Shown here piece after piece: positions 47,364-58,331 of a DNA stretch of 64,000 nucleotides. Source of the stretch: Sapria himalayana. Lineage: Eukaryota; Streptophyta; Magnoliopsida; Malpighiales; Rafflesiaceae. The position numbers and the translations under genes were made by a program. The stretch spans positions 186,001 to 250,000 of the forward strand of contig JAREIK010012111.1 in assembly GCA_029783825.1 (NCBI GenBank), in the 5' to 3' direction. The notes beneath the pieces were generated by a model, which saw only the letters and a list, made by a program, of their open reading frames with translations, had not been told where the DNA came from and did no database searches. Each line of letters opens with the position of its first letter. Position 1 is the first letter of the stretch.

Positions 47364-47682
47364 GGTAGCGTTTGTTTTTTTTACTTAATGTTAAATAAGA
47401 TTTTTTTAGATTAATACTAAATAGTACTTAATAGCATTAAGTATTAAGTCGTTTGTTATTTTTAGTTGATACTAAATGGATAAGTGGAGACCGAAGTAAG
47501 AGTTTTGATTGGGTAAGAGTGAGTTTTTTATGAATGGAAAAAGTTAAATTTTTTGACTTTTTTATTTCAGCTATTTTTTCAAAAAATTCAATAAAAGTTA
47601 GTAAAACATTAAAAAAAAACAAATAGTTGAATGCTGAAATCAAATTGGTTTCAGCATTCAGCTAAAAAAACAAACACGCCCC
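47364..47682. mobile_element. MITE (terminal inverted repeat element, ~320 bp)
   Basis: Left end GGTAGCGTTTGTTTTTTTTA and right end 'gctaaaaaaacaaacacgcc(cc)' are imperfect inverted copies. The shared core is GCGTTTGTTTTTTTnnCTnAATGCT. AT-rich interior with no coding. The terminal GGGGCGTTTGTTT type is common among plant MITEs; superfamily (PIF or hAT) is uncertain because no clean target duplication is visible. Confidence 0.7.
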
Positions 47683-48800
47683 AACTCTCTTCTCCTTCAC
47701 TTCTTTTAGCTAATAGCAAGCATGCTACCTATTTCTTCTTGAGCTACCACCTTTGTGATTTGAGGGTTACAACAAACCATATTAACAAGTTGTTGAGCAT
47801 CCCCATGAAGAACAAAATGGAATGGATTTATCTTTCTTTCACCCGAAACTAAGTTAGTGATATTTCATATCTCCTAACAACTCATTTTAGTCATACCCTA
47901 CTTATACTTAGTTGAGCATCCTAGAAAGAAACCTAGATGTGTTATCCTTACAAGAAATAAAGTTCATTACATTAATTTGATTGGGAATCAACTCTTGTAT
48001 GAACTCCAACTTTCTTCCTTCAGCTTAAAAGTGGATGATGCCTTAAAGAAAGTCCCAAAATCGAGTAGAAATGGTTGACTAGATACATTTGATCTTCCCC
48101 ACTTCTAATGACAAAAGCCAAAAAATGCTTGAAAAAACCTTCTAGGGGCCTAACACTTGATGCAATTCTTCTGAAGTTATGAAGCCCCTAAACAAGTCTT
48201 TTTCCTAAAATCAGATTACATGATTATGTGCTCACAACTTCTCATTTTCTTCAAAATATAGTGTTGGTGATGAATACCTGACTGGTTCATGAGCTGCTAT
48301 AGTTCTATTTGATCCAGAACTTAGCTACGCCCCTTCTCATGTGTTTCAACTTTCTCTAAAGTATTTATCTGACACAAGTAATTGAACTAGGGGAAGTTTA
48401 ATTGTTCATGATTCATCTCTAATTTATTTGTATTCTATTCACTCTTGACTAAATAAAGAAACTCAACTACATTGTTTCACCATTCTATTATCATTCTTCA
48501 GAAGCTACTCGCTCAATATTTTCTTATTTTCAATGAGATGGAGCTAAACTATCAAAATTTTCAACTAAACTACATGTCACAATGACAAGGGAACTCACTA
48601 TTAAATATCATTGGGGGGGGGGGGTTTCTTGTGAGATTTTTACTTCTACTTTTGCATGAAAGAATGTTTCTATAGGTTTATTTGCCCATTGATTAACTAC
48701 ATGTGTTCTTTGAACATGGATGGGAACTTGACAGTACAAATTCTATGTCCTCCATGGAGATTGTATGCACTTGTCAATGCTCCATGAGTTGATTAATTTA

Positions 48801-48894
48801 CAAATTGAGATGAAATTAGTATTCATTGATGCTCCATGAACAAATTGAGATGAAATTAGTATTCATTGATGCTCCATGAACAAATTGAGATGAA
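48801..48894. repeat. 40-bp tandem repeat, 2.3 copies
   Basis: Unit beginning caaattgagatgaaattagt and ending gctccatgaa, with exact copies at 48801-48840 and 48841-48880 and a partial third copy. The identical copies mean a recent local duplication. Confidence 0.95.
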
Positions 48895-51032
48895 ACTTCT
48901 TCTTCTCCCCATAAGGAGACCTCATAATAAGCAGCCTTTGCATAAAGGTAAGTTTAGATGGATATCTCTAGCTTGACTCTTTCTTCTCACTTCTTGTGGA
49001 ATAGGAAGGATGAATAGTATGAGTGTTGATCATTCTCTCTTTGCCTATGAAATCTATGCTTCTCAACTTGATTCTTAGTACTAACTTGATTCTTAGTACT
49101 AACAATTTTGTCATTGTCCTTTTACCTATGATCACTACTATGTAGGGCTCTCATCCCATGACGTGAGGAATTTCATGTCTAATTTTGAAATGAGGTAACA
49201 TTCATATTTATAGAGTTCTAGTATCAATAATGTTGAATGAGGTAACATTCATATTTTATTCTTAGTTCTTTAGTTTTCTGAATTGGTATTGTAGTATTTA
49301 CAATTGATATCAAATTAAATATATTTATGATAGTTTTGTATTCATCCTATGATGTTTAAACTTTAAATGAATGCAATGTTTTTTTTACATATATTTAGAA
49401 TAATATTAAGGGCACAAAGTGTTTGTTAGTGATAAAATATTTTCATTGGGAAATGAAAGAATATTTTTAACAATGATTCAAATTTTTAATGATTGAAGAT
49501 GAATTTACAATCAAATGAATGACTGAATATTTTTTTTATTGTACTATGGGTGAGTGAGGGATATCATAATTCAAACTTCATAAAAAGTTACACATAAAGG
49601 AATCAATCAATGGAGCCAAGATATAAATTATGAAATTGCAATCTATGATACGAAGAAAAAGTTTGAAGAAACTGAAAATAATGAGTGATTTATAGAAAGA
49701 AAATCAAATTGGTAGGCTATTATGTTGGAAAATATATGAACGTTCTTTGCTTTGTGATAGTATTTTCTTTTACATTCTCTAACTCTCCTTTTATAAACAT
49801 TACATCAAGAGAAACATCAAATTTTTGTTCATTTGATTCTCATTTTATGAACTCATTTTATTCAAATAAATCTTTTATAACTAATCTCATTAGAATTTTT
49901 TTTTATTTTTTTATTTTATTTTTTATTTTTTTTATTTTTTTTATTTTTTAAACTAACCTCATTAGGATTGAATGCTAATTGTTATGCATTTTTCTCATTG
50001 TTTAGCAGACTTGATGTTTCTCATTTTAGGTTGCTCTCGCATCACCAATGTCATTTCAATTGAATTTTATTTCTTAAAGTTTTTCTTCATTGTTTAGTGA
50101 GCATGGCATGCTTATTATTCATCTTTTTGTTACTTTTTTATAATTCTATCCAAGCTAAAATTATCAGAATAACTTCTAACATCAGAAAATAAAGAAAAAC
50201 TTAAACTTAAATATAATAAATCTTTAATCTGTATAATTCAAGAATATTTTATCTAAATCAAAAATATTATAAGCAATAAACAAAAATCATACTTAAAAAT
50301 GAAGAACACAAGTAGTGAAAGATGCAGTTGCAAAATATAGAGCAAGGGAAAGAGACTGAGTTAGTAAATAGAGAGAGAGAACAAACAGTTAGATTAATTG
50401 TTGAGCTTTATACATTACTTTTTTTACCTAGTAAATTAACCAAACAAATTAAATAAAAATAAATAAATAAATAAATAAAATAAACAAGCAAATCAAATAC
50501 TACAGGATAGTCTTCATAAAAATTATCTATTATTTTATATAATTATTTATTGAACTTTGGTGAAAATAACACTTAGATTTCAAAAATGCACAAGTTAATG
50601 TTCTTGGAATTAGTACCCTTTGCACCGAGTTGATTGATTTTCACAAGACTTTTTTCAAGTCTATCATGCTCTTATTAAATTTAAGAATAATTTATGGAGA
50701 TTATTTGCTTTTATTGAAATCTCTAGGTGTTGCGCATGAGAATATTAGTCTATCATCATGCATATTGCACTCACACACTTTCATTTCTTCTCTAACATGT
50801 TTCAAGAATTTTCTATACTTGTTAGTATTTCTAAATCCACCAACAAAATATTGATTGAGCGTACATAATACTATTTTTGCTAATTCATCACAAAAAAGAC
50901 ATATGAGAGCATTTTAATTTTTCATGTTGGCTAAACAAGCATACAAGCGTTGTTATTCCACTTAATTTAGAGAATATTTGAACTTCACTCTCATCATCCT
51001 TCCTCGCATAGAATAGAAGTGATCTTTACTAC

Positions 51033-51053
51033 ATGTGTGTGTGTGTGTGTGTG
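51033..51053. repeat. (GT)n microsatellite
   Basis: About 20 bases of TG/GT. Confidence 0.95.
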
Positions 51054-51567
51054 AATAAAATAAAATTCATTTAAGAAAAAAAACAGAATATTTTAGAATT
51101 TATATTCGGAAAAAAAAGAATAAACCCATATCCACTAATTATCAATCTCTACGTATCATTGTTTTATTTGTTATTTGCCAAATAATATTGCCAAATAATT
51201 CTTTAGATAGAAAGAAAAAAAATAGAGGAAAAAAGCACGGGAAAAGAATACTTTTTTTGCAATTTTTTTTAAGAAAAAGTGACTATTTTGATTCAGAACT
51301 TATTTCAATTCAAAATTTAGTCCAAGAACAGTAAGTGTTCATGATCTTTGCTTGCCAATCAATTTGCTTAGGAAGAATATTTTGCAATAAATCCAGCGGG
51401 AAAACTCGCATCCAGCACAAGTTGTCAAATTTCCATGCAACACACGATAGCTACACATGTCGGATTTCTCTGGAGGTGGAAGAAATGACCACCAAACCAC
51501 ACGACTGTTAAAAAAGAAGAGAAAAAAAAAACTCAAACGATGAGGAAGAAGATGAAAGTGGTATTAA

Positions 51568-51969
51568 TTAATGTGCATCGTGCCCACAACAGAGCTGAGA
51601 ACAACACTCCAAGCAGCCGAAGCAGGCGAGGGCAGTGCAGATCTGGGTCAGAGTGATGGCGCATTCATTGCTGATGCTGTCGCAACAACTGATGCAGCAC
51701 ATGCAGCCACAGGCGCCGCAGATCTTGGAACAACAGCTGGAAGTGGCCTTGAAGATTATTCCGGCTGCCTCCGGCAATTTTGGTTCCTGAATCGCCGAGG
51801 GAATGTTTTCTTCAGTTGCACTCAAATTTCCAAAACCTGCAGATTGGTTTTGAAGTAGCACTCTTCTTCTCTGTCTTGGAGAGTCCCTTTTTATTGGCAT
51901 CTGCTGTGCATCATTTCCAAAACCAGATAGAAGGGTAACAAATATGCACAATGCTAGGAGAGCCCACAT
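51568..51969 (-). CDS. Small secreted cysteine-rich protein (133 aa), family not recognised
   Basis: Single open frame on the minus strand, ATG at 51969, stop TAA at 51568-51570. Residues 1-18 (MWALLALCIFVTLLSGFG) form a typical signal peptide, with likely cleavage within residues 18-23. Residues 32-36 are RQRRR, a possible basic processing site, and there are N-glycosylation sequons at Asn41 and Asn48. Residues 37-74 are a non-cysteine linker. Residues 79-128 hold 17 cysteines in 50 positions, with six CC pairs and spacing such as CC-x3-C-x2-C-x-C-x-CC-x2-CC. It differs from GASA/snakin (12 Cys) and from defensins. Cys content this high and short CC pairs suggest a disulfide-rich or metal-binding extracellular domain. 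The frame extends upstream only through a GTG, so ATG 51969 is the start. I do not know its function. Codon usage and GC content exceed the surrounding DNA, which supports a real gene. Confidence 0.75.
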   Translation of the reverse strand: MWALLALCIFVTLLSGFGNDAQQMPIKRDSPRQRRRVLLQNQSAGFGNLSATEENIPSAIQEPKLPEAAGIIFKATSSCCSKICGACGCMCCISCCDSISNECAITLTQICTALACFGCLECCSQLCCGHDAH

Positions 51970-52011
51970 GTTGGGCGCTCCGATCCATAAAACATTAAAA
52001 AAACACACAAA

Positions 52012-52044
52012 TTACCAACAGCAACAATAATAAACTCTTGGCAT
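52012..52044 (-). promoter_or_regulatory. Upstream open reading frame in the leader of the cysteine-rich gene
   Basis: ATG at 52044 followed by a 10-codon frame (MPRVYYCCCW) and a stop at 52012-52014, about 43 bases before the main ATG. If the transcript starts near the TATA-like site upstream, this uORF could dampen translation. Inferred only. Confidence 0.35.
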
Positions 52045-52095
52045 CCTATTCAAACTAGCGCGAAAATATGCAGAATACAGAGCTTTGCGGAGAGA

Positions 52096-52107
52096 GTAAA
52101 TAGAGAT
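52096..52107 (-). promoter_or_regulatory. TATA-like element for the cysteine-rich gene
   Basis: Minus-strand CTCTATTTACTC, about 130 bases upstream of the start codon and followed by a pyrimidine-rich stretch (CTCTCC) and a plausible leader. It is the best TATA match in the 200 bases upstream. Confidence 0.35.
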
Positions 52108-52109
52108 GA

Positions 52110-53400
52110 GAACATCTTAATAATGCAAGATATTTTTGCCAATGCTTTGTGGTGCCCATGCTTTTTCCCATGCAAGATGCTTTTTTGGGGTCCTCTAGTG
52201 CATTTAATAACTATGGGTTGTGCTAGTTTCCTTTTCTTAGAATAATCATGAAAGCCTGATAGATCGAATCTCTAGTATTTTTGGGCATTATGTCAGAAGA
52301 ATATCCTAAGAGTGCTACACATAGACAGGCTAACCATTAAATTCATTCATGAGTCCTCACATAATTAATCCATTATAATATTTACTAAAAATGAATATAC
52401 AAAATTATTCTCTAAGCTATCAATAATTACTTTACCTTTTTCAGATATTATTAATTTTGACACTCATACTTACTATTCGAACTCATGAATTATCGACACA
52501 TAAGTGAGTACTCATTTCACAGGTAATAATCATTTATTCACTATAATTTTTTCATGTTTTGAGAAAAATATTATAACTAATGATAAATCCTCCAGGGCAA
52601 TTAGATATGACAATATTTATGTCAGCTCCTTGTTTCTATATCATGTCATACTTATTCTCAATTATCTTATTAGTATGCTTTTAAATGAGTTATCTTTTCA
52701 AATAAAAAAATTTTGATTTTGTTTTTTTTTTTTGTCTATTATTATTTATTTAAAAGATTGGAAGACGGTGAGGAATATTCCAATTGGGTTTGAGTAAGGT
52801 AAATTTTATCTTTTCTATTCTACAATAAGATTTCCTTCTAGATTTTTAAATATATTAAACCATTTACTTATACAATCTTAGCTTAATCATTTAACATTGA
52901 CTAAGTTGACAACATTATCATATGTCTTACTAATATTTCTATCATACAATATAAAATATATTAATTAGGAAATCATAATATAACTTCTTATCCTACCCGC
53001 TAATCCAGGATGAATAAATATTCATTCAATTTGATACATTCAAACATATGAGAACCTAATAGAGATACAACTAAAGAGAACTATAAATACATGCTTATTT
53101 TTCATCATAGATCACAAGTATTTTTTTTTTATATTTTATAAAATAATAAAAAATTAATTTATATAAAACAAATTCAGAGTTGATGCATAGATCATAAGAT
53201 TATATAACAAACTTCATGCATCATTATAACCCACAAGAATGAGATGGCTAAAAAAAAGAATAAACAACTTAATAAAATGTACATACACTACTATTTTGAA
53301 AGAATATTCTAAAGTATTTTTTGAAAAATATAATTCTAATCACAAATTATCTTATCAACCGGATAGCCTCGTTTATCCTTTCTCATAGAGTAGCATTTTA
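52110..53400. other. Unassigned AT-rich DNA upstream of the cysteine-rich gene
   Basis: No recognisable coding domain or repeat pair. The first 200 bases may hold promoter elements of the minus-strand gene. The right part may belong to the copia copy beginning at 53430, but I could not confirm integrase core motifs here. Confidence 0.45.
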
Positions 53401-53429
53401 GATCCTACAACTTTAAAAAAGAAATCATT

Positions 53430-55600
53430 TAACTTGCTTCTCATAATTTTTGAGAGTATTTGTTTTGTCCGTAAAATCTTTCCACGACAGAAATAAGTTG
53501 ACAAACAATATCCTAATATAGCTTCCTTGAATACTCTCAAGTACCCAAAGAATATTCAAGTATTTTTTTAACTTAGAATCTAAGATTAATAAAATTTTAA
53601 TGAGCACTGATATTTTTTTCGAGCACAAGTCATACTTGAATGAGCCCAAGAAGAATAAGAGTCCATAAGATACATATAGACCCATTATCTTTCCTTACTC
53701 CTCAGTAGTCTCACTTGCACCTTCAATTAAGATAGAGTGCCACTCATATGCTACTTATGTACTTGTTGATCTATATTATGATGATATTTCTATGAAATTA
53801 TTATATGTACCTACAAATACAAATCATAGTGACTCTGAAAATGATATTCCTCGAGTAAGAAAATTTCTTTCGAGTCCAGATAACACAAAAGCTCACGAGA
53901 CAACTCTATTTTATGCTCACAATAAGACAGAAATTAAGAGACTTGACCACCCAAAACTAATTACATATACTAAGAGGTTGAGACATACACAATTTACCTA
54001 GATCAAAATGTATCTATCAAGGAGAAAGAAAATCTGATAATCAAGTATCATTATACTCAATAGTCAACCTTTCTTCGAATGTGACAAAGAAGTTGTACTT
54101 AAAACATGAACTCATAAGTATAATTATATACACGTATTCTTCATTGTTTTGTTTCTTTTAAAATTTCTCTTGATGATATTAAGATTATTAGGTCTCCTTC
54201 TAAGGTATTATCTCATCCAAGATAATGCTAGACCATATTGGAAGAGATAAAAGTCAACTCAAATGTGACTTAAGAACTAGTATTACAACCTACGAGATCT
54301 ATTATTTGTTGCAAATTAGTATTCATTGTAAATATATGTCAAAATGTGAAGGTTGATTATCTTCATTCACATATTCAGTATGGAGTATCAAAACACTTTC
54401 TCTCCAGTGGTTAATATGACCTCTATACATATCCTTATTTCTTTAGTAGTATCACTTAGATTAAAAATACACTTGCTAGACATGAAAATAATTTTTATTC
54501 ATGATAACTTTGTGAAGGTGCATATGGGGTAACCAATTGGGTACAAAGTAGTATACTCATGCATAATTTACATATTACAGAAGACATGATATGCCCAAAA
54601 ATAGTTACTAAGAGCCTAATTTACAAATTTTTCATATGTGCATTATATTTTATTTTTTCAAAAGAATTTTAATAACAAGATAATTTTGTTCATTATATAT
54701 GTGAATGATATTCAACTTATGATTAATGAGAGAAAGAATTAATAATAACCTAACTCAAGCAATAACCTTAGTGATAGTTTCTAATAAAAGTTATGGAATG
54801 ATTCAAATATTTGCTTAGTATAAAAGTGACTCCAGCAAATATATTATATTGTCACAGAGAAGATGTGTTTCATACTCTTATAGTGGTTGGACTTTTGGAT
54901 TGTGCTCCAATAAATATTCTTATCAATCCAAGCACTAATATTTCTTTTGATATGATATCCACAATTAATTATATTACTTACAAGATAATCATAAAAAAAA
55001 TTAATTGTTTCTCTATTAACCAATTATATATAATATATAAAATCAGTATATTTAATTATTTTTTATATTCTCTTAAACAGTTCACCTAGATATGACACTT
55101 TGTATATTGAAATATATGAAATTTTTTAGATTTAAAATCTCTTACAGTGATGAACACTTATAATTGGCTGGATATTCAAATTATAGTTGGAAATTAGCTT
55201 GTACCGAGAAAAGATTATGACATGGTTTTATATTTTTCATAAAGACAATCTTGTCTCCTGAAAAAATAAGAGATAGAAAAGTATTTCAAGATTATATATA
55301 GAGACAGAATTCAGAACAATGATTACTGTTACTTGTTAGAAACTTCGGATTCGACACCAACTTGAGGATATAGTGTATTCACTTTCTTCTTTTATTACTA
55401 TTTACTATGATAGTCATATTGCGAGGAATACTACCTTAAATATGATGTTACAATATATATTCAAATAGCAATGCAACTAATGAATATCATCACAAAGAAT
55501 TTGAAGAGGCTTCAGCTTATATCTTTTCATTCAAACTTAGTATATAGGACTTGAACACAACAACTTGACGGGCATTGTAGGAGTTTTGTTTTAGCATTAA
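53430..55600 (+). pseudogene. Decayed Ty1-copia pol, family B copy X
   Basis: Reading order on the plus strand: integrase C-terminal part (LRVFVLSVKSFHDRNKLT near 53445-53500, then SSTQRIFKYFF and STDIFFEHKSYL near 53540-53640) and a hinge with LDHPKLITYTKRLRHTQ (53945-53990). RT follows with LDMKIIFIHDNF near 54475-54510 and ILFIIYVNDIQLM near 54685-54720 (catalytic YVDD changed to YVND). A stretch RREDVFHTLIVVGLLDCAPI (54855-54910) is equivalent to the QRKYxLDLLxExGLLDCxP region. The pol end is near 55590. Heavily interrupted by stops. It is related to copies at 58.6 and 59.7 kb. Confidence 0.75.
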
Positions 55601-56040
55601 TTTTCAACTTTAGTTTTTTCTTCTTTTCCATATTATAAAGCACATGAAAACACCCAACATATAAACTACCTCAATATGATTTGTCAACTATATAAGGACA
55701 ATATCTATATGTGCTTTATTATGGTGTGACTTATTTTTATTTTTTGTTTGCTTACTTTCTACCACCAACAAAAATAGATGTACACAAGAAAGTAAAATAG
55801 AAGAAAGAACTTGGAATGATGTTTATATACTCACTATAAAAAAGTTTCTCGAGTTTACACATCTTGGTCCTGAGTGATCATAAGTTTCCCTTCGGCCAAG
55901 AGTTAAATCAATGGTCAATTCAGTATATACAAGACAAATTGAGATTTACTGAATAGACACCTCATTTAATATGTACTAGTAGTTGAGGGAGTACAAATCG
56001 TAATAGAGGCGGAGACATGAAAGCTTTAGTTTAGTACAGA
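55601..56040. other. Probable 3' LTR remnant of copia copy X
   Basis: AT-rich with 'atataaggacaatatc' (TATA-like) and no coding. By position right after the pol end it should be the 3' LTR, but the 5' LTR was not found for comparison. Confidence 0.35.
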
Positions 56041-56060
56041 CACTACAAGAAGAATGACAT
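56041..56060 (+). repeat. CACTA-type terminal sequence, isolated
   Basis: CACTACAAGAAGAATGACAT resembles a CACTA left terminus (CACTACAAGAAAA). No partner end (TTTCTTGTAGTG) was found within the window to the right, and no subterminal repeats follow. It could be a truncated element. Confidence 0.4.
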
Positions 56061-56189
56061 ATCAAAAAGACTTGTTAAAAGTTATTATTATAGAAAAAAA
56101 TCAAAAGCACTACATACTATTGAAAGGAGCAAATTAACTATTAGTCACCTAACAATTATTAGTGAGTTCTCCCTCCATGACTTTTACAA

Positions 56190-56790
56190 AAGAGTCATAA
56201 TCATTATCATCATAATTAATTAACTCTTATCCTAATTATGTGAGCTTGGTAATAAGAATATTATTTCTCCAATCAATTCAATTAAAAACCTCATTCACTC
56301 TTAATACTTTATTTATAATATCATTATTTATAATGTCTATGAACGTCATCCAATGTCAACCTGTATTTCTTTTTTTTTCATCCATCTGAATAGTCTCATA
56401 CTTACTACCCGGTGTACTAGGAGATTTTCATTACACGTGACTAAACAATCTTAGATAATTTTCACTTATTTTATCATCTATACATGTTATTTTAAGTTTC
56501 TTTCTAAAAACTTCATTTCTAATTATATCATTTCTAGTCTTATCACATATTCATCTTACTATCCTCATACCTACAATCCTTATTTTTTTGAATATATTGT
56601 TTTTGGGTTAACTAACATTCATTTCATACAACAAGATTAGCCATATAGTTATTATATAAAAGTTCCACTTTAATCTATTTAGTAATCATTTATCATAAAT
56701 AACTCATAATACAACTCTCCATTTGATCCATCTAACTTTGTACTTGAGTTGTTGATACATAATATTAAAAAAAGAATACAAATAATACTC
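56190..56790 (-). pseudogene. L1-type LINE ORF2 C-terminal fragment
   Basis: On the minus strand one frame reads IVGMRIVR, stop, ICDKTRNDIIRNEVFRKKLK and then DDKISENYLRLFSHV (about 56580-56430). It matches the plant non-LTR retrotransposon stretch AEMRMLRWMCGKTRxDxIRNExIRE...ENRLRWFGHV. The preceding part (about 56690-56600) corresponds to the TECWAVK region. Further downstream HWMTFIDIINNDI and DWRNNI (56360-56270) match the end of the same proteins. Few stops occur in the central 60 codons. Catalytic RT motifs are not included; it is the 3' end only. Confidence 0.75.
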
Positions 56791-56991
56791 TCTGATAAAA
56801 ATCATATATCAAAATCATATGAGTTATCAAATAAAAATCATATATAATGGGTAAAAGTGATTGGTAATCCATAAGTCATGGGCTCTCATCAAAAGTAGTT
56901 GGTAAATTTTCAAAATATTTATAAAGATGTTCATTGGTTGCTATATTATTTGAATATATGTTGTAGTTATTGTTTTATCTTGAATCTTATC

Positions 56992-57440
56992 TACAGGTGT
57001 CAACCGGGCCGGGCCGGCCCGGCCCGGCACGGAAAAATTCTGTGCCCAGGCCCATGTCGTGCCCTGGTTAGGCACGTGCCGTGCCGTGCCTGGCCATAGC
57101 CGTGCCGAGCCTGACCCGGCACGGTTCGGCACGCGGCACGGCACCCCGGCACGGGTCAGTCCCGTGCCGGGTGTCCCGTGAGCCCGACCCCAGGATGCCC
57201 CTCCCACAAAAAAAGACCACGGGTCGGGTCTGATTCGACCCGAGCCGCGGTCTTCCCGTATCCCGAACCGCTCGGACAGGCAAGCCCGAGCGGGCCAGGC
57301 AAGGCACGGCACGGCCCGCCGTGCCTACGGGCCGTGCCGGGCTTGGCTATTTTTAAACGTTGCCGGGCCGGGCACGGTAACATGAACGTGCCCTAAAAAA
57401 TGGGCCGGGCCGTGTCGGGCCGGCCCGTTTGACACATCTA
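56992..57440. mobile_element. Non-autonomous hAT-like element, 449 bp, with perfect 8-bp TSD
   Basis: Flanked by ATCTTATC at 56984-56991 and 57441-57448. The left end TACAGGTGTCAACCGGGCC and the right end (reverse complement TAGATGTGTCAAACGGGCC) form terminal inverted repeats. Very GC-rich interior made of 'gccgtgcc', 'ggcacg' and 'cgggcc' variants, in sharp contrast to the AT-rich surroundings. An 8-bp duplication and TAGRGGTGTCAA-type ends fit hAT. No transposase. Open frames in both strands result from the GC-rich repeats. Confidence 0.88.
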
Positions 57441-57973
57441 ATCTTATCCCTTAGAAAAAAAAATAGTTCACCTCTATGTGTTTCATCTGCTAGTAAAACA
57501 CAATGATACGCAATGTGGCATATTGAACACATATCAGATGTGTGTCTAGCCTGTATCCGCATATCCAAATGTTTGACACAAACACTCCTTAACATTGTCA
57601 TATCCATGCTTCACATGATGGCACGACCTTGCCACACTCAAATGGATTATGCCAGTATAACACGACCCTTTTGACACCTCTAAGCTCAATGACCCAAGTG
57701 AGTCATTCATCGTGTCAAGCTATGTTGGGTTGGATTCATGCTGAGAAAAAAATGATATGACTGAGTTAGGCACAATTCAGTGTCTGACCCATCTTGAGGC
57801 TAACCCAGGCCTAACCTGGGTTATCAGCTGCAGTATGCAACACAACATGCCACAACAGATATGTCAATACGATAGCCTGTGGCCTGGGCTGGCAACCACA
57901 GCTAACACAAGAAGCTTACAGCAAGTTTGTTGCTTTAAATTATTAAATTTAATATATACATATATAGTATTAA

Positions 57974-57976
<3 letters not shown>

Positions 57977-58019
<43 letters not shown>
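57977..58019. repeat. (TA)n microsatellite
   Basis: About 43 bases of TA. Confidence 0.95.
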
Positions 58020-58024
<5 letters not shown>

Positions 58025-58269
58025 GACAAGTGCATTCATGCATTCATTTACAAATATTATTACAAAATAGATGCACGAATACTCATGCCTATTTTACAAG
58101 AGCGTCAGCACGCTAGGCACATGTCGGGTACATGCCATGCATTTGTGTGTTTGTTATGCCGAAGGCTTGCGGAACATGCCTACATAGCACGGAGCTATCC
58201 TACACATGCCCACCACGACATGAGGTAGGTCTAGGCAAGACTCTAGACCATGTGCCATGCTAGCAAAAC

Positions 58270-58331
58270 ATTTTTGTTTCATACCTCAGACTTGGGCTGT
58301 CAGGTCCAAGCCTGAGGTATGCAACAAAAAT
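58270..58331. repeat. Near-perfect hairpin, 26-bp arms
   Basis: Left arm 58270-58295 and right arm 58306-58331 are inverted copies with two mismatches around a 10-base loop. Each arm contains 'catacctcagrcttgg' (or its complement). Confidence 0.88.

Larger units (their letters stand above)
47683..51560. other. Gene-poor AT-rich stretch with fragments of unknown origin
   Basis: No full gene recognised. A weak hint of LTR-element sequence occurs near 48285 (a reading IVLFDP, reminiscent of a gypsy protease start, unsupported by neighbours). Other local items are a 12-G run at 48613, a 40-bp tandem repeat at 48801, a T-rich tract at 49880-49951 and a GT run at 51033. A minus-strand reading near 50680-50854 (VGGFRNTNKYRKFLKHVREE) looks protein-like but could not be assigned. 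Confidence 0.4.

Noticed and set aside
48285..48360. Gypsy protease start (reading IVLFDP)
   Set aside because: Only six residues match and nothing around it supports a retroelement.
51571..51858. 95-codon plus-strand frame opposite the cysteine-rich gene
   Set aside because: Antisense shadow. The minus frame has a signal peptide and an organised cysteine pattern.
56899..57607. Arg/Pro/Ala-rich open frames up to 123 codons on both strands
   Set aside because: They lie in the GC-rich hAT-like element, where stop codons are rare by composition. No known domain, and they cross the element ends.
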